From the NCBI RefSeq assembly GCF_000142905.1, contig NW_013657634.1, forward strand, positions 98,996 to 162,995: 64,000 nt of DNA, given 5' to 3'. Origin of the DNA: Thecamonas trahens ATCC 50062 (Eukaryota > Apusozoa > Apusomonadida > Apusomonadidae). The notes below the pieces were generated by a model. The model searched no databases, was not told the origin of the DNA, and saw nothing but the letters and a program-made list of their open reading frames with translations. The first letter of the stretch is position 1, and every line of letters starts with the position of its first letter. Below are positions 28,175-38,590 of the stretch, piece by piece. The translations under genes were made by a program, and so were the position numbers.

Positions 28175-30273
28175 TCACCAATACACTTGATGGGTTCCCA
28201 CCCCGGCCCGGGGCACAAACATGACAGTCGACTCAACCCGCGGGAGCGAGTTGTCGCCGCCGATGCCGGCACGGGGCGTCGCCGCCCGTCCGCGCACCAG
28301 CGTCGCCGCATCCAGCTCGTGCTCCAACCGCTGCCGCGTCGCTTTGCGCTTCTGAAGCATCACTGTCTTGGCTATCACCTCTTGCTCCACCCTGTACCGC
28401 TCCTGCTGCGCCGTCTTGACGTCACGCATCAGCTGCACGATGATCTCGCGGAGGAGCCCGGCTTCCTTATCGAGCTCCTCGCGCTCCCGCGCCTCAGCAT
28501 GTGCCTCTGCGTCCCCAAGGTGCAGCTCGTGTCCACCCGTCGACTGCGAACGCGCCAACACGCCACGCTCCGACTTCCGACGCATCGGAAGCGCACCAAG
28601 CACGTCGTGAGTGTTGCTGCCGCCGGGTGTGGCCTTGGGTGAGTCTGAGCCCGTCAGATCGGCCAGCGCCAGTCGCTTGGCCTTGGTGGCATTGGAGGCC
28701 GGTTTTCTACTTGCCTTGGGCGACACTGCTGCTGCAGACAAGGCTGCTGCCATGTCTGCCGGCTCGGCCGTCAGGGAGCGGCCCGGTTTGACGCGCTTCG
28801 CCGCCGTCTGCCCCCCTTGTCGAGAAAGTCATTGATCCGCGACTCGTGCGAGGCTTGCGAGGCAAGAAGATGAAGCTTGGACGAAGCCACAGACTTTTCT
28901 CGGAGCTGAACATGGAGCGACGACTTGCGCTTGCGGATGAGGTTGTTGACCGCTTGCAGTGACGGCGAGCGCCTGGCAGACTTGGCCCGCCGTGCCGGCG
29001 AGTCTAATGAGGCCTCAATGACTGCCACAGGCTCCCGCAGTAGGTTGGCGTCTGACGCCGACGGCGTGAGCAAGCTCGGTGAGAGCTTGATGATGCCCGA
29101 GTTGACTCTGGAGAGCGGCGTACGAGCCGAGTCGAGAATGCTCTTGGACGCCGAACGGTACTTGGATGCGGCACGCTGCTTGGCCTCTGCGCGGATCGCC
29201 ATTTTGCGGCGGTTGACCAGTTGCCGCTTGCGGGCGAGCGAGGCACCGCCTATTGACGCCGGAAGCCCCGGCTTGGCTGTCCCACGGAGGCGCCGAGCTG
29301 GCGGCGGCGCGGTCCGCTCGACAGTCACGTTGCCGCCGTAAAGGAACCAGACCTCTCCAGTGTGCGATATCTTAAAGTACAAGCACATCTTGCGGATGAT
29401 GTAGCCCTGGGCAGACGAGGCCTCCATGTGGCGGGCAATGCGGATGGCCTCGGCGCGGGTGGCGGCAATGAGCGCCGGTGAGCACGAGAGATGGGACGGA
29501 TCAACCTGCGACATGTAGCTTGGACCCACAAAAGCGGCCAGCCGGTCGGCAACCGGAACCAGCGAGTCGCGGAAGCGAGCAGTGTTGACCCGAACGTCAA
29601 CCACGGCGTCGTTCTGTGTGAAAGTGACCCGCGAGACGGCGTTATGGATGCCGTATGGCCGGACAAAAGCCTGCAGGATACCGATGCGCGGCTTGGACTC
29701 GGGCCGGTCGTCGCGGAGGTACGTCCGCAGCTGTGGAACATTAAAGTGCCGGACGGTGACATGGGTAGGATCCGAGTGGGAGGGGATGAGCAGGGTGGCG
29801 ACCACCGGCAAGTCGCCGACTTCGCTTCTGAGCCTCTGCTTGGACGCGGTCGAGGTTGTGACCGAACCTGATCGCAGAGCCATGGATGACGTCGGCGGCG
29901 GAGCAAGACCTGATGGCCCATTCGCAGTGGCGTGGACGGCCAGGAGTGCTTCCAGAGCATGGGCCAGGGTCAGCTTGTCGGCGTTCTTGCGGAGAACTGC
30001 GCCGGATCGCGAGACAAAGTACCATTCGGCGAGGGCGTGGTTGACAAAGACAAGTGTGTGCGGGATGTTGGCCACAAGGCGGTCAGCCATGGTGTCCTTG
30101 CGGTACCACAGATGATGATACAGCTCGGGGACCACAGTGGCCGTGGTGTGCCTCTCCAGGTCATGACGGGCAAAGGCCTCCCGTCGGCTGTGTGACGACT
30201 TGTACGGGTTTCCCCGCTCCTCCTCCCAGCCCCCTCTCCACCCGCTGCCCTCTCCGTCCTTCCTTCCTTCCAT
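28175..30273 (-). CDS. Protein of unknown function with basic Ser-rich middle and C-terminal coiled coil, one frameshift
   Basis: Not recognised. The N-terminal half (about residues 40-330) is a globular region with PHTLVFVNHALAEWYFVSRSG, VRHFNVPQLRTYLRD, VTFTQNDAVVDVRVNTARF and GYIIRKMCLYFKISHTGEVWFLYGG. It is followed by Arg/Ser/Lys-rich sequence. The frame ends at 28771, but adding one G to the six-base run at 28811-28816 continues into the frame 28175-28753 (KRVKPGRSLTAEPADMAAAL). That frame ends in a charged coiled coil (EAREREELDKEAGLLREIIVQLMRDVKTAQQERYRVEQEVIAKTV). The two frames are therefore treated as one gene of about 699 residues. The start is uncertain: 30273 precedes low complexity, and an internal ATG lies at 30090. 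Confidence 0.62.
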
Positions 30274-30445
30274 GCTGCTGCTGCTGTGTGCGTGGAGGGG
30301 GTGAGTGGTGTGTGTGTGTGTGTGGCTGGCTGGCTGGCTTTGGTGCTGTCATTGGTTGCTGTGACCGGCCAACGGTTTTGGCCGTTCGTCACGGTGGAGG
30401 GCAGGCCGGAAAGGGGGGGTACGACTCATCGCGGCTGTGGTGCGT

Positions 30446-33091
30446 CTACTGGGTGTTAAAGAGGGCGGCACGCTCGTCCGAGGCAAGGAGGTCGAGCTCG
30501 GCGGCATAGAGCGAGTCGAGCTTGTCGAGCTTGTCGAGCTTGTGCTGGAGCTTGCGGAGCTGGATCTCGACGAGCGAGGCGAGGCGGTCCTGGATCTCGG
30601 CGTCATGCTGGGCAGCCTTCATGCGGGCGCGCATAGCGACCTCGACGGTACTGGTAAATGCGGCGGCGCGGTTGGTGACGAGGGCCGCCTCGGCGGGAGA
30701 GAGGCCGTGTGAGGTGAGGAGGTCGCGGGCGAGCTCCGGCGCAGGCGTGGCGGCGTCGGCGCCTGCGGCCAGCGCGGTGTAGGCGGCGACGGCGGAGAGC
30801 TCCGGCGAGACGGCGGCGGTGAGGAAGGCAACGACTGACATGGCCGGGTTGGGCGCGCGGACAAACGGCTTTGGCTTCTCGCCTGCCGACGAGAAGAGGA
30901 ACGGCTCCTCGATGGGGAGCTTGAGGATGCGAGCAACGACCTCGGCCTTGGACTTGGTGCCGACGGCGCGGGCAATCTCGTCCCAGGTGGCGTCGGGCGT
31001 GGCGGCGACGGCCTTGACAAGCTTGAGCGTCTCCTCGTCGGTCCACTCGGTGTCGAGGGAGATCGACGACGGCTCGGGCCCGCGGGTAAAGGCGTCGGCG
31101 TCGATGCCCTGCGGCATGCGCTTGTTGCGGAAGCAGCTGTCGCAGAGGACGAGCGGCTTGGAGGTGGCCGGGTGGCGGGCGACCCAGTTGGGCCCGGTCA
31201 CCTCGTTGTGGCATCCACCGCAATGGAGGACGAGGTTCGGCAGCGGGCCAACAACGTTGGGCTTGGTCGAGAGCTTGGAGACGACCTTGCTGGCAGCGAC
31301 CTCGGGGCGCGAGCGCGAGCCTGCAGCCGATGGCGGAGCCGGGACGGCACCGAGCGTCGTCACAATGGTCTCCTCGAGCGCAGCCTCGCCGGCAGCGTTC
31401 ATGGGAAAGACTCCACCCGGGGCGTCGCCGATGAGGGCGGCATGCGGCGTGTGGGTGTGGGAAAAGACAAGCGGCCGAGTCTCGGGATTGACCTGGTAGT
31501 TGATGAGGCCCCAAGACTCGAGGAACGAGTGGACGCGGAGCATGGCGCCGGCGTCGCCGGTGAGCGAGCGGCGGCAGGCAGTGAGCGAGAGGTACCGAGA
31601 CGGATCCTGCCGCCAGGTGTTGACCATAAAGTTGCGGTAGAGCTTGTAGATCTCGGGCGTCTTGGACGGATTCGTTCCGTTGAAAAACTCGGAGAGGGCG
31701 CCGACTTCGATCGGGTGGCACTCGCCGTCGAGCGAGAACCACGAGGCGTGCGACGGAACGACGACTGTCCGCGCCGCGCCGGCAAACTTGGCCTGGAACG
31801 CTGCGCCGAGGCCGCGCCCAGCCTCGACCGCCTTCATGGTTGTGGCGTCGAGGAAGGCTGGGACAAGGTGTGCCGGGGGCGCGATACCCTCGGAAAACGC
31901 AGCCGTGGAGAGGTCGTTGGCCCCACCGGGCGTCACGCCCTCCATGGGTGCGGGGCCCGTGCCCGAGCTCGAGCCCGTCTCACCCTTGCCTTTGCTCTTT
32001 TTGGCAAGGAGCATCTCGGTCCGCATCAGCGTCTTGGCGTCGCTCCCGACGGCGGCAGGCACCGAGCTCGCGGCCACGGGATCGACCTCGCGGTGGACCG
32101 CCCGCGACTTGGACCGCTTCGACGCCCGCGAGTCTGCCGGCGGCGGCGATGATCCCGACCGCCGCCGCTTGCGGGAGGCGGCCGACGTCTCGTGTGGGGC
32201 GACCTGCGCGGGCTCGGCGGCCCTTGGTGCGACAGAAGCAGCAGGAGCGCCCGCCTTCTCGGTCGCCTCGTCCTCCTGCGGCTCGTAGTCCTCGTCGTTC
32301 ATCCACTCGTTGAACCGCTCGGTGTCGGTGAGCCAGCGGGCGTAGACAACGCGCGGGACCTTCGGCTCCTCAGGCGGGTCCGGCTTGACGTGGAGCGAGG
32401 TCTCGGGCACCCACTGGTCGTACGAGTCGGGATAGTACCACCAGTGGAGCAGGACATTGCCGTCCTTGGCCTCGATGACGCGGAAGAATTCCTCCTCCTC
32501 GACGTCGGGCTTGAACTCGACCGAAGGGATGTTGGGCACAACGCGGTGGGTGGCGGCGGCGGGCGAGTTGACAACCGTCCCGCCATGGCGGGCGACAATG
32601 GCAGCAAGCTTGCGGTTCGACTCGATGTCGAGCTTTGGGTCGAGGAAGCACTTGAAGACCGGGAGCTTGCCCGCGGCGGCGAGGGCCTGGGCAACACGGA
32701 CAACGAGCTCGATGTTGTTCTCGACCTTGACCTTTGAGGCAAACTCGAAGCGGCGCCAACCCAGCTGGTTTCTGGCCTCGTACAGGGTGGCAGCAATGAC
32801 GTTGAGGCTCCCGCCGACCGACATGTCCTTAAAGGCGACAGCAGGGATCTTGGTGACCTCCGGGACGGCCTTGCCAGTAGCAGTAGCAGCATCGACAGCG
32901 GGCTTTCCAAGGTGTTCATCCTGAAAGACGATGAACTGAGTAAGCACCTGAGCCAGTGACTTGCCCGTCACACCCGTCACACCGGGCATGTTGTTGAGTA
33001 CATCCACAAGCTTCTCAAGTTGGCCCAGTGTGCTGACTTGGGAGAACATGGCCGCGAGGGTCGTCCCCGACTTTTTGGTCTCGCCCGACAT
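30446..33091 (-). CDS. SMARCC: SWI/SNF chromatin-remodelling scaffold subunit, SMARCC/SWI3/Moira family
   Basis: A core scaffold of SWI/SNF (BAF) remodellers, 881 residues. Domains in order are the SMARCC N-terminal module (about 60-240) with KCFLDPKLDIESNRKLAAIVARHGGTVV (BRCT-like) and the chromo-like VLLHWWYYPDSYDQWVPE; a SWIRM domain at about 440-540 (VVVPSHASWFSLDGECHPIE, FFNGTNPSKTPEIYKLYRNFMV, YLSLTACRRSLTGD, FLESWGLINYQV); a Cys-containing ZZ-like segment (HCGGCHNEV...LCDSC, about 625-660); a SANT domain (TEWTDEETLKLVKAVAATPDATWDEIARAVGTKS, about 680-730); and a C-terminal leucine-zipper coiled coil (about 825-875, with KLDKLDKLDSL). This order is diagnostic of SMARCC. The start at 33091 is the first ATG after the (CA)n-rich leader. 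Confidence 0.96.
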   Translation of the reverse strand: MSGETKKSGTTLAAMFSQVSTLGQLEKLVDVLNNMPGVTGVTGKSLAQVLTQFIVFQDEHLGKPAVDAATATGKAVPEVTKIPAVAFKDMSVGGSLNVIAATLYEARNQLGWRRFEFASKVKVENNIELVVRVAQALAAAGKLPVFKCFLDPKLDIESNRKLAAIVARHGGTVVNSPAAATHRVVPNIPSVEFKPDVEEEEFFRVIEAKDGNVLLHWWYYPDSYDQWVPETSLHVKPDPPEEPKVPRVVYARWLTDTERFNEWMNDEDYEPQEDEATEKAGAPAASVAPRAAEPAQVAPHETSAASRKRRRSGSSPPPADSRASKRSKSRAVHREVDPVAASSVPAAVGSDAKTLMRTEMLLAKKSKGKGETGSSSGTGPAPMEGVTPGGANDLSTAAFSEGIAPPAHLVPAFLDATTMKAVEAGRGLGAAFQAKFAGAARTVVVPSHASWFSLDGECHPIEVGALSEFFNGTNPSKTPEIYKLYRNFMVNTWRQDPSRYLSLTACRRSLTGDAGAMLRVHSFLESWGLINYQVNPETRPLVFSHTHTPHAALIGDAPGGVFPMNAAGEAALEETIVTTLGAVPAPPSAAGSRSRPEVAASKVVSKLSTKPNVVGPLPNLVLHCGGCHNEVTGPNWVARHPATSKPLVLCDSCFRNKRMPQGIDADAFTRGPEPSSISLDTEWTDEETLKLVKAVAATPDATWDEIARAVGTKSKAEVVARILKLPIEEPFLFSSAGEKPKPFVRAPNPAMSVVAFLTAAVSPELSAVAAYTALAAGADAATPAPELARDLLTSHGLSPAEAALVTNRAAAFTSTVEVAMRARMKAAQHDAEIQDRLASLVEIQLRKLQHKLDKLDKLDSLYAAELDLLASDERAALFNTQ

Positions 33092-33424
33092 CCTCCTTAG
33101 TTTGGCACAGCAGTGGTGTCGGTGGGGGGTGAGGGCGGGGGTGTGAAGATAGAGAGAGAGAGAGGGAGTGTGTGTGTGTGTGCGCGTGTGTGTGTAGGTG
33201 AGCGGTGGTGGTGGTGGTGGGAAGTGGGGTGGGCTGGTGGGTAGGTGACTGGTGGTGGGTGTGGTGGGCAGAGAGTCGGCGCCGGTCGGTGGCGGGTCAA
33301 ATCTACGGCGGGGGAGCAAGGCCAGGCAATTGGTCGTTGCTGAGATGCGATGGGGACAGGGAGAGTGAAAGTGAGGGGGGGGGATGCTGTTGCAACAGGA
33401 GTTTGTTTGCGGTTGGAAGAGGGT
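33092..33424. promoter_or_regulatory. 5' region of the SMARCC gene and 3' flank of the Rab gene
   Basis: It contains (GA)n (33148-33165), (TG)n (33168-33196) and GGTGGTGG repeats on the plus strand, so CA- and C-rich on the coding strand of SMARCC. No gene is visible. Confidence 0.5.
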
Positions 33425-34586
33425 CTAGCAGCAGCCCTTCTTTTTGGACGACGACGAGGAGGAATCATTGACCTTCACGGTGTTGTTGCCCGAAGATGAT
33501 GGGTCTGCGGCCTCGTTTTGGAGCTTTGCCAGGACCTGCTCGGTGAGGGCAAAGAAGGCGTCCTCGACGTTAATATCGGCCTTGGCCGAGGTCTCGTAGA
33601 ACTGCATGTCGTACTCGTCGGCGAGAGCTTGCCCACGCGAGGCCTCGACGACCTTCTTCTCCTTGAGGTCACATTTGTTGCCGATGAGAATCTTGCACAC
33701 GCCTTCAGCAGCGTGCTCCTTGATGTTGCGGATCCAATGTCTGACGTTGTTGAACGAGTCTGCGTCGGTTGCCGAGTACACAATCATGATACCCATGGCC
33801 CCGCGGTAGTACGACGAGGTGATGGTGCGGAACCGCTCCTGTCCGGCCGTATCCCACACCTGCAGCTTGATCATCGAATCGCCCAGCCGGATCGACCGCA
33901 ACTTGAAGTCTATGCCCACCGTCGAGATGAACGACGGCGAGAACGAGTCGTCCGAGAACCTCAGCAGCAATGACGACTTGCCCACGCCTACACCCGTACC
34001 CCGCACCCCGCGCCCCGCACCCCGCGTCCAGCCACGCCCGTCCACGTCCACACCCACAACCCGCCGCGTCGGCACCCATGTCCCGCCGTCCACACGCACG
34101 CATGCGCAAGTTCTCCCAAAGTGTAAGTGCTTGGTGTCACCTTCATGGACATACCTCTCAGTCCCTCCTGTGTGGCGGTGGCTGGCGGTGGCGGTGGCGG
34201 TGGCGGTGGTGGTGGCGGTGGCGGTGGGCGGTGGCGACGAGGCAAAAAAACGCCACGGGCCATACCGACTTCCTATGACCACACCACCACGGAAGCACCC
34301 ACCATACACATTGCGGTTGACATTGGCTGTATACTCGGTACGTTGTTGTTGAAGAGGACGGTAGGGGGGGCAGGGGGGGGTCATGGAGATGGCGGCGAAT
34401 GCCACGGCGGCGCAGGCAAACGAACATTGGTCGCACACGCCATGGGCAAAGGGAGGGAGGGGAGGGGAGAGGGAGGGGGGGGGGGGGGGGGGGAGGGGGA
34501 GGGAGGGCAGGGGATGGCGTACCCGAGTCTCCAATGAGCAGGAGCTTGATGAGAAAGTCATGGGTGGCAGACTTGGACGCAGCCAT
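33425..34586 (-). CDS. RAB8: Rab8/Sec4-type small GTPase, two exons
   Basis: A Ras-superfamily GTPase for exocytic vesicle traffic, 208 residues. Exon 1 (34586-34523) encodes [22 protein letters not shown]. Exon 2 (33987-33425) starts after GTGTAG and completes the P-loop as [11 protein letters not shown]. All motifs are present: the effector region [47 protein letters not shown] and [15 protein letters not shown]. The hypervariable tail is Ser/Lys-rich and ends KKKGCC, a double-cysteine geranylgeranylation site. The switch and interswitch sequence is nearest to Rab8/Rab10/Rab13 and Sec4 as I recall them. Using only the 3' exon would lose the P-loop, so the intron is needed. Confidence 0.94.
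33988..34522 (-). other. Intron of the Rab8-like gene (535 nt)
   Basis: Donor GTACGC and acceptor GTGTAG on the minus strand, phase 1. It carries (GGTGGC)n at 34180-34225 (plus strand) and a long G run at 34477-34492, which is poly-C on the sense strand. It also holds ACACCC-like CA-rich sequence near the acceptor. Confidence 0.88.
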
Positions 34587-34824
34587 GCTCGTCTTCTCCT
34601 GCGCCCAGTCGTGTGTGTGACGGTGTGTGTGGCTCTGGTCATGCCCGAACCATTGGCCCATTTTGACCATTCATTTTGCTCAAGCATATGGCCGCCACCG
34701 GCTGCGAGTCGAATCGGATGTAGGGATGAGCAACGGCAAGTTAAGCGATTCACGTATGTGTAGAGAGTGTGTATATGCGTGTAGGAGTGTGTGTTTGACG
34801 GACATCGGGAGCTGGGACGCCGGA
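34587..34824. other. Spacer between the synapsin and Rab8-like genes
   Basis: A 238-bp spacer, 5' of the Rab gene and 3' of the synapsin homologue. It has more balanced composition than the flanking genes and short GTGTGT runs. No gene or clear element was seen. Confidence 0.4.
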
Positions 34825-35991
34825 TCAGGGTGTCGACTCGGACGACGCGTCAACGAGCTGGGAAAGCTTGGTGTAGAGGGCGTTGCGGACGCGACGGACG
34901 TCTTCAAACTCGTGCTCGTGCATAAAGCCACAGGCAGTGTCGTTGATCTCAAGAATGAGCTCGCGATCAGGCGCAATGTGCAGGACGTCGAGGGCAAATA
35001 GGTCGAGGCCGCCCCATGTGTAGCGAGCGACAGCGGCGGCCCACGCACGGTGGTGCGGGAGGACGTCCATGTCCTCAAACGAGATGTTGCCGCGGTTGTT
35101 CTTCCATGACGTTGACGAGTTGCGGCGGAAAACACGGACATGGCCGGCGATCCACTGGATGCGATACTCGTAGGCGTGCTCGATGAACGGCTCGACGGTG
35201 TAGTACTCGTCCTGGGTCATGAGGATCGAGACAAGATCATCGAGGGCGGCAGCGTCGCGGGCGAGTGCTTTGCCAAACCCGGCATGGGTCGAGCCGACCT
35301 TGACTACCGCTGGCGGCTCGATTTCAGGCTGCGGCGAGAACTCGAGGCCAAGCGCGAGCTTGGCGTTGGCGCAGTACCGCATGGGGACTAGCGGCAGCGG
35401 ATCGACGTCGCCAGCACCCATACCCGGCTCGCGGCCAATAGCCGCCAGCTGAGCGTACATCATGGCCCGATCCATGCCCATGTAGACAGAGTGCAGCGAG
35501 TTGACCGCCGGGAGGCGGGCAAAGGCGAGGCCGACAAGTGCATTGACATGGCCACGAGCCGAGAGATCGGTGGGAAAGTTGCGGACGATGACGGCGTGCG
35601 GGGTGACCCTGCGCGGACTTGTTCTTGCCTGTGGGTTTGGCGACTCGGGCTCGGCCTGAATGAGGACCTCGACGTGTCCAGACTCTGGGCCGATGGCCTC
35701 GACGGCCATGGCCTGCCACGACGCTTGCTCGACCACCAGCCGTGAGCCGTTGGGCAAGAAGAGCGGTGGTGAGAAGACGGCCGACCAGTCTGTGGTGTAG
35801 TCAACCACAAGCACAACAGTGTCCGGCACACCATCGGTCTCTGGCGGCGTCAGCGCTTCTGGTCTCGGTGGCCCCGGGTCGGTCTCGTGACTCGTTGCCA
35901 GGTGCAGCCGCGGCGACGTCGGGCGCTCGGCGTGCGCCAGTGATTCACGTGCCAACGCGAGGTCTGCTGCCGAGAAAAAGGAGGCAGACAT
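34825..35991 (-). CDS. SYN: Synapsin-family ATP-grasp protein
   Basis: 388 residues covering the synapsin B/C core. The N-terminal fold includes [15 protein letters not shown], the counterpart of VLLVIDDPHTDWAKYF. The signature [20 protein letters not shown] matches [20 protein letters not shown]. The ATP-grasp half has [15 protein letters not shown] (animal: VVVKMGHAHSGMGK), [69 protein letters not shown] and an ending [11 protein letters not shown]. The Lys and Gly of the nucleotide loop and the Glu-containing LEIN strand are kept. Animal synapsins coat synaptic vesicles; the role in a protist is unknown. The short N-terminus (about 45 residues before the core) lacks an obvious animal-type domain A phosphosite. 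A pure (CA)n tract lies 8 bp before the ATG. Confidence 0.9.
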   Translation of the reverse strand: MSASFFSAADLALARESLAHAERPTSPRLHLATSHETDPGPPRPEALTPPETDGVPDTVVLVVDYTTDWSAVFSPPLFLPNGSRLVVEQASWQAMAVEAIGPESGHVEVLIQAEPESPNPQARTSPRRVTPHAVIVRNFPTDLSARGHVNALVGLAFARLPAVNSLHSVYMGMDRAMMYAQLAAIGREPGMGAGDVDPLPLVPMRYCANAKLALGLEFSPQPEIEPPAVVKVGSTHAGFGKALARDAAALDDLVSILMTQDEYYTVEPFIEHAYEYRIQWIAGHVRVFRRNSSTSWKNNRGNISFEDMDVLPHHRAWAAAVARYTWGGLDLFALDVLHIAPDRELILEINDTACGFMHEHEFEDVRRVRNALYTKLSQLVDASSESTP

Positions 35992-35997
35992 GAATGA

Positions 35998-36047
<50 letters not shown>

Positions 36048-36434
36048 AGTGGTACTGGCCGCGTCGGTTGGGGTGGCCAGGGGGTAGAGTGGGCGTGGTG
36101 GTGGAGAGAGGAGTTGCGGCCGGCCAAGCAAACGAGGCCTTGCCGCAGATCCAGGGGCGTGAGTAGGGGCGTGAGCAGGGTCGATCGGGGGGGGGGGAGG
36201 GGGGGGTCTCGGCTTGGCGACTCGGGGAGCGGCGTCGATGGCGGTGAGAGTGGTAGCGGCGATGGACGGTAGGCGGAGAGTTGGTGGTACAGAGTTGGTA
36301 GGCGGCGGGGAGGGGCGCGGCACAGCGCGAGCCTGCAGCAAGCAGAGCGTAAGGCTCGCGGCGACGATTTGCCAACGGGACGGCGAGGCCGCGGTCTGTT
36401 GGTGAGCCGGTTGGTGTGGCCAATGGCGTTAGCG
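35992..36434. promoter_or_regulatory. 5' region of the synapsin homologue
   Basis: It contains a (TG)n microsatellite (36000-36045, CA on the coding strand), a G-rich tract (36187-36206) and mixed sequence up to the stop codon of the HhH/AT-hook gene. Open frames through it are low-complexity continuations and are not called as genes. Confidence 0.5.
36000..36045 (-). repeat. (CA)n/(TG)n microsatellite adjacent to the synapsin start codon
   Basis: About 22 uninterrupted TG dinucleotides on the plus strand, ending 8-10 bp from the synapsin ATG, so it must lie in the 5' untranslated region or core promoter. Confidence 0.95.
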
Positions 36435-38590
36435 TCAGAGCTTGGCGCGCTTGGCGAGCGGGGCAAAGGTGGGGTCGTCGTCGTAGACGGCGAGTGGGTC
36501 GGGCAGAAAGATGGCTTCAGACGGCTGCGACTTGAGCAGGTCGTACGAGGCAAAGGCATCGATCGAGGATGCGGTGATGGTGGGAACGGCAGAGGACGAG
36601 CCGAGAATAAGTGACGGCGAGAGGACGGAAGCGTGGCTACCCGAGGCCGCCGACGAGACCGCGGACGAGCCGAGTGGTTGCGGCGACGACGACGACGGGT
36701 TCGAGGCCGAGCGTGGCAGGAGCGGCTCAGAGTGCCAGTCGTCGACCGGATCGGTAAAGTAGGGCTTGGCCTCGGGCGCGGCAAGGTTTGCCGGTGGCGG
36801 GAGGACGAGGCCGAGCGGAGTCGACGACGACGGCGAGCCGCGCGAGGTGACGGGCCCGGCCGACGGCGAAGGGATGACCGAGTGCAGGGCCGGGTGAATG
36901 TGCGGCGATGGGACACCGGTCGGGTCGAGCGAGCTCAGCATCGACGCGTCGCCGTCAAACATGAGCGGCGAGAGCGAGACGGCCGAGCCGGTCTCGATGG
37001 GCGAGCCCGAGCCGCCGCGCTTGCGCTTCTTGGTCAAGTCCTGGGCGTAGCCTCCCGACGGCGAAGTGAGCATGTTGTGCGTTGCCGGCGACGGCAGCGG
37101 CGATTGGTTGAGATGGTTGAGCGTCTGATGGAGCCGGAACTGGCGAGTGGTAAACTCCTTAAGCAGTTCCGACGTCGGTGTTGATGGCGCAGAATGCGAC
37201 TGTGCACCGGTGCCCGCCAGGTCGTGGTGCAGCGACCCGAGCGGCGCCGTGAGGCCCGGACGTTGGCCGGCCATCGAAGGCGAGCCAATGGCCGAGTGTG
37301 TGCCGGCCCCCCGCGCCACCCCGCGCGCTGAGCTCGCCAGCGCAGCCTCGGCCGGCGTCTGAGCCGTGCCGCCCGAGCCGGGCGAATCGCCACCGGCCTC
37401 TTTGCCGTTCCCTCCATTTGCCGCCTTGCCGCTCCCTCCGCTAGCAGCCTTGCTCCGCGCGGCCGCAGCCTTGCTCGCCGCCTTGCTCGTTGCGGCCGTC
37501 CCGGCACCCGGTCCGACCCGGGTCACCACCGAGCCCTTGGGGCGTCCGCGGCCTCCACGGCCACGCCCAGCTTTTGCCGCTGCTGCCTTGGCCTTGGACG
37601 CCGAGCTTGTGCCTCCTTCGCCTGCATCCGCCCATCAATTCCGCCCCTAGCCGTGAGTATGCTGTCAATTGCTGCGAGGGCGGGGACCAAGGCGCTCGGG
37701 CCGTGCAAACAAACGGATGACAAAGGTAGGCTCTGGGTGCAGGCACGGACGGGGGCAAGGGTATGGCCAAGAATAAACAAGAGCCACACCCACACCCACA
37801 GGTACCGCCCATACCCCCTGAGGCATCTATCTCGCGTACTCTCCTCCTCGCTACTCTCCTCCATCTCCCAATTCTCGGAGGTGCTGGCCCTTGGGTGGAG
37901 GGGGTGGACCCGGGCCGAGGTCACGCTCCCACCGCCCACCCACGGGGGGCGAGCTGATGGCAGGCAGTTGCGACGGGGGGGGAGGAGGGGAGAAGGGAGC
38001 ACGGACACGGGGTGACTCCCTGCATGCAACTACGCACCCATGGGTGGATGGGAAGCCATAGAACACGCATACTGCGCCGTCTGTGGCATGGGTAGCATCC
38101 CATGGCTCGTTCTGGCAAAGGCCCCGCACCGAGCAGTTGGCTTACGGCCTTGCCTCACGCGGAGAACGGGGGAAGGGGGGGGGGGGGAGGGGACGGGGAA
38201 GGGGAAGGGGAAGGGGGAGGGCGGGGGGAAAAAGGGAAGGGGGTAGCTAGGCAGGTAAATGGATGGTGGGTGCGTACCGGTTGCCTTGGACGACTTGGAC
38301 GCCTTGGTCTTCTTCCGTTTCTTGGTGGTAGCAGCCTTTGGCGTCCGTCCAGTTGAGCTCTTGGAAGGAGGTGCTGCAACAGCAGCAGTGCCAGCGTCAG
38401 CGGTAGCTGGGCCAGCCACAAAGACGTTCTTAAGCGACTCAATCTTCGACTGACCAAGGCCTCTCACACGCCGCAGTTGGTCCATCGACGTGTATGGCCC
38501 CGAGTCAATGATCTTCCGGGCCACACCGATGCCGATGCCCTTGAACTGCCGCGTGAACACCGCGGGGTCAGTCACCGCGTTGATGTCCAT
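36435..38590 (-). CDS. Helix-hairpin-helix plus AT-hook DNA-binding protein, two exons
   Basis: A predicted nuclear DNA-binding protein of 499 residues. Exon 1 (38590-38278) encodes MDINAVTDPAVFTRQFKGIG and VARKIIDSGPYTSMDQLRRVRGLGQSKIESL, a tandem helix-hairpin-helix of the ComEA/PolX type, followed by a Lys-rich stretch. Exon 2 (37621-36435) starts GEGGTSSASKAKAAAAKAG and runs into GRGGRGRPKGS, an AT-hook. A Ser/Pro/Ala-rich region follows, with a nuclear-type basic motif (KKRKRGG, about 308) and a C-terminus ending LAKRAKL. The splice joins SKAT-G/GC to GEGG in phase 1 with donor GTACGC and acceptor TGCAG. A TGA in exon 2's frame just upstream of the acceptor shows that exon 2 cannot stand alone. 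HhH motifs bind the DNA backbone and AT-hooks the AT-rich minor groove. No specific family was recognised. Confidence 0.8.
37622..38277 (-). other. Intron of the HhH/AT-hook gene (656 nt)
   Basis: Donor GTACGC, acceptor TGCAG, phase 1. The sense strand has a strong C-rich tract near the donor side (plus-strand G runs at 38165-38185 and 38200-38240). It is the longest intron identified here. An open frame across it gives only Pro/Ser/Phe repeats. Confidence 0.8.
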
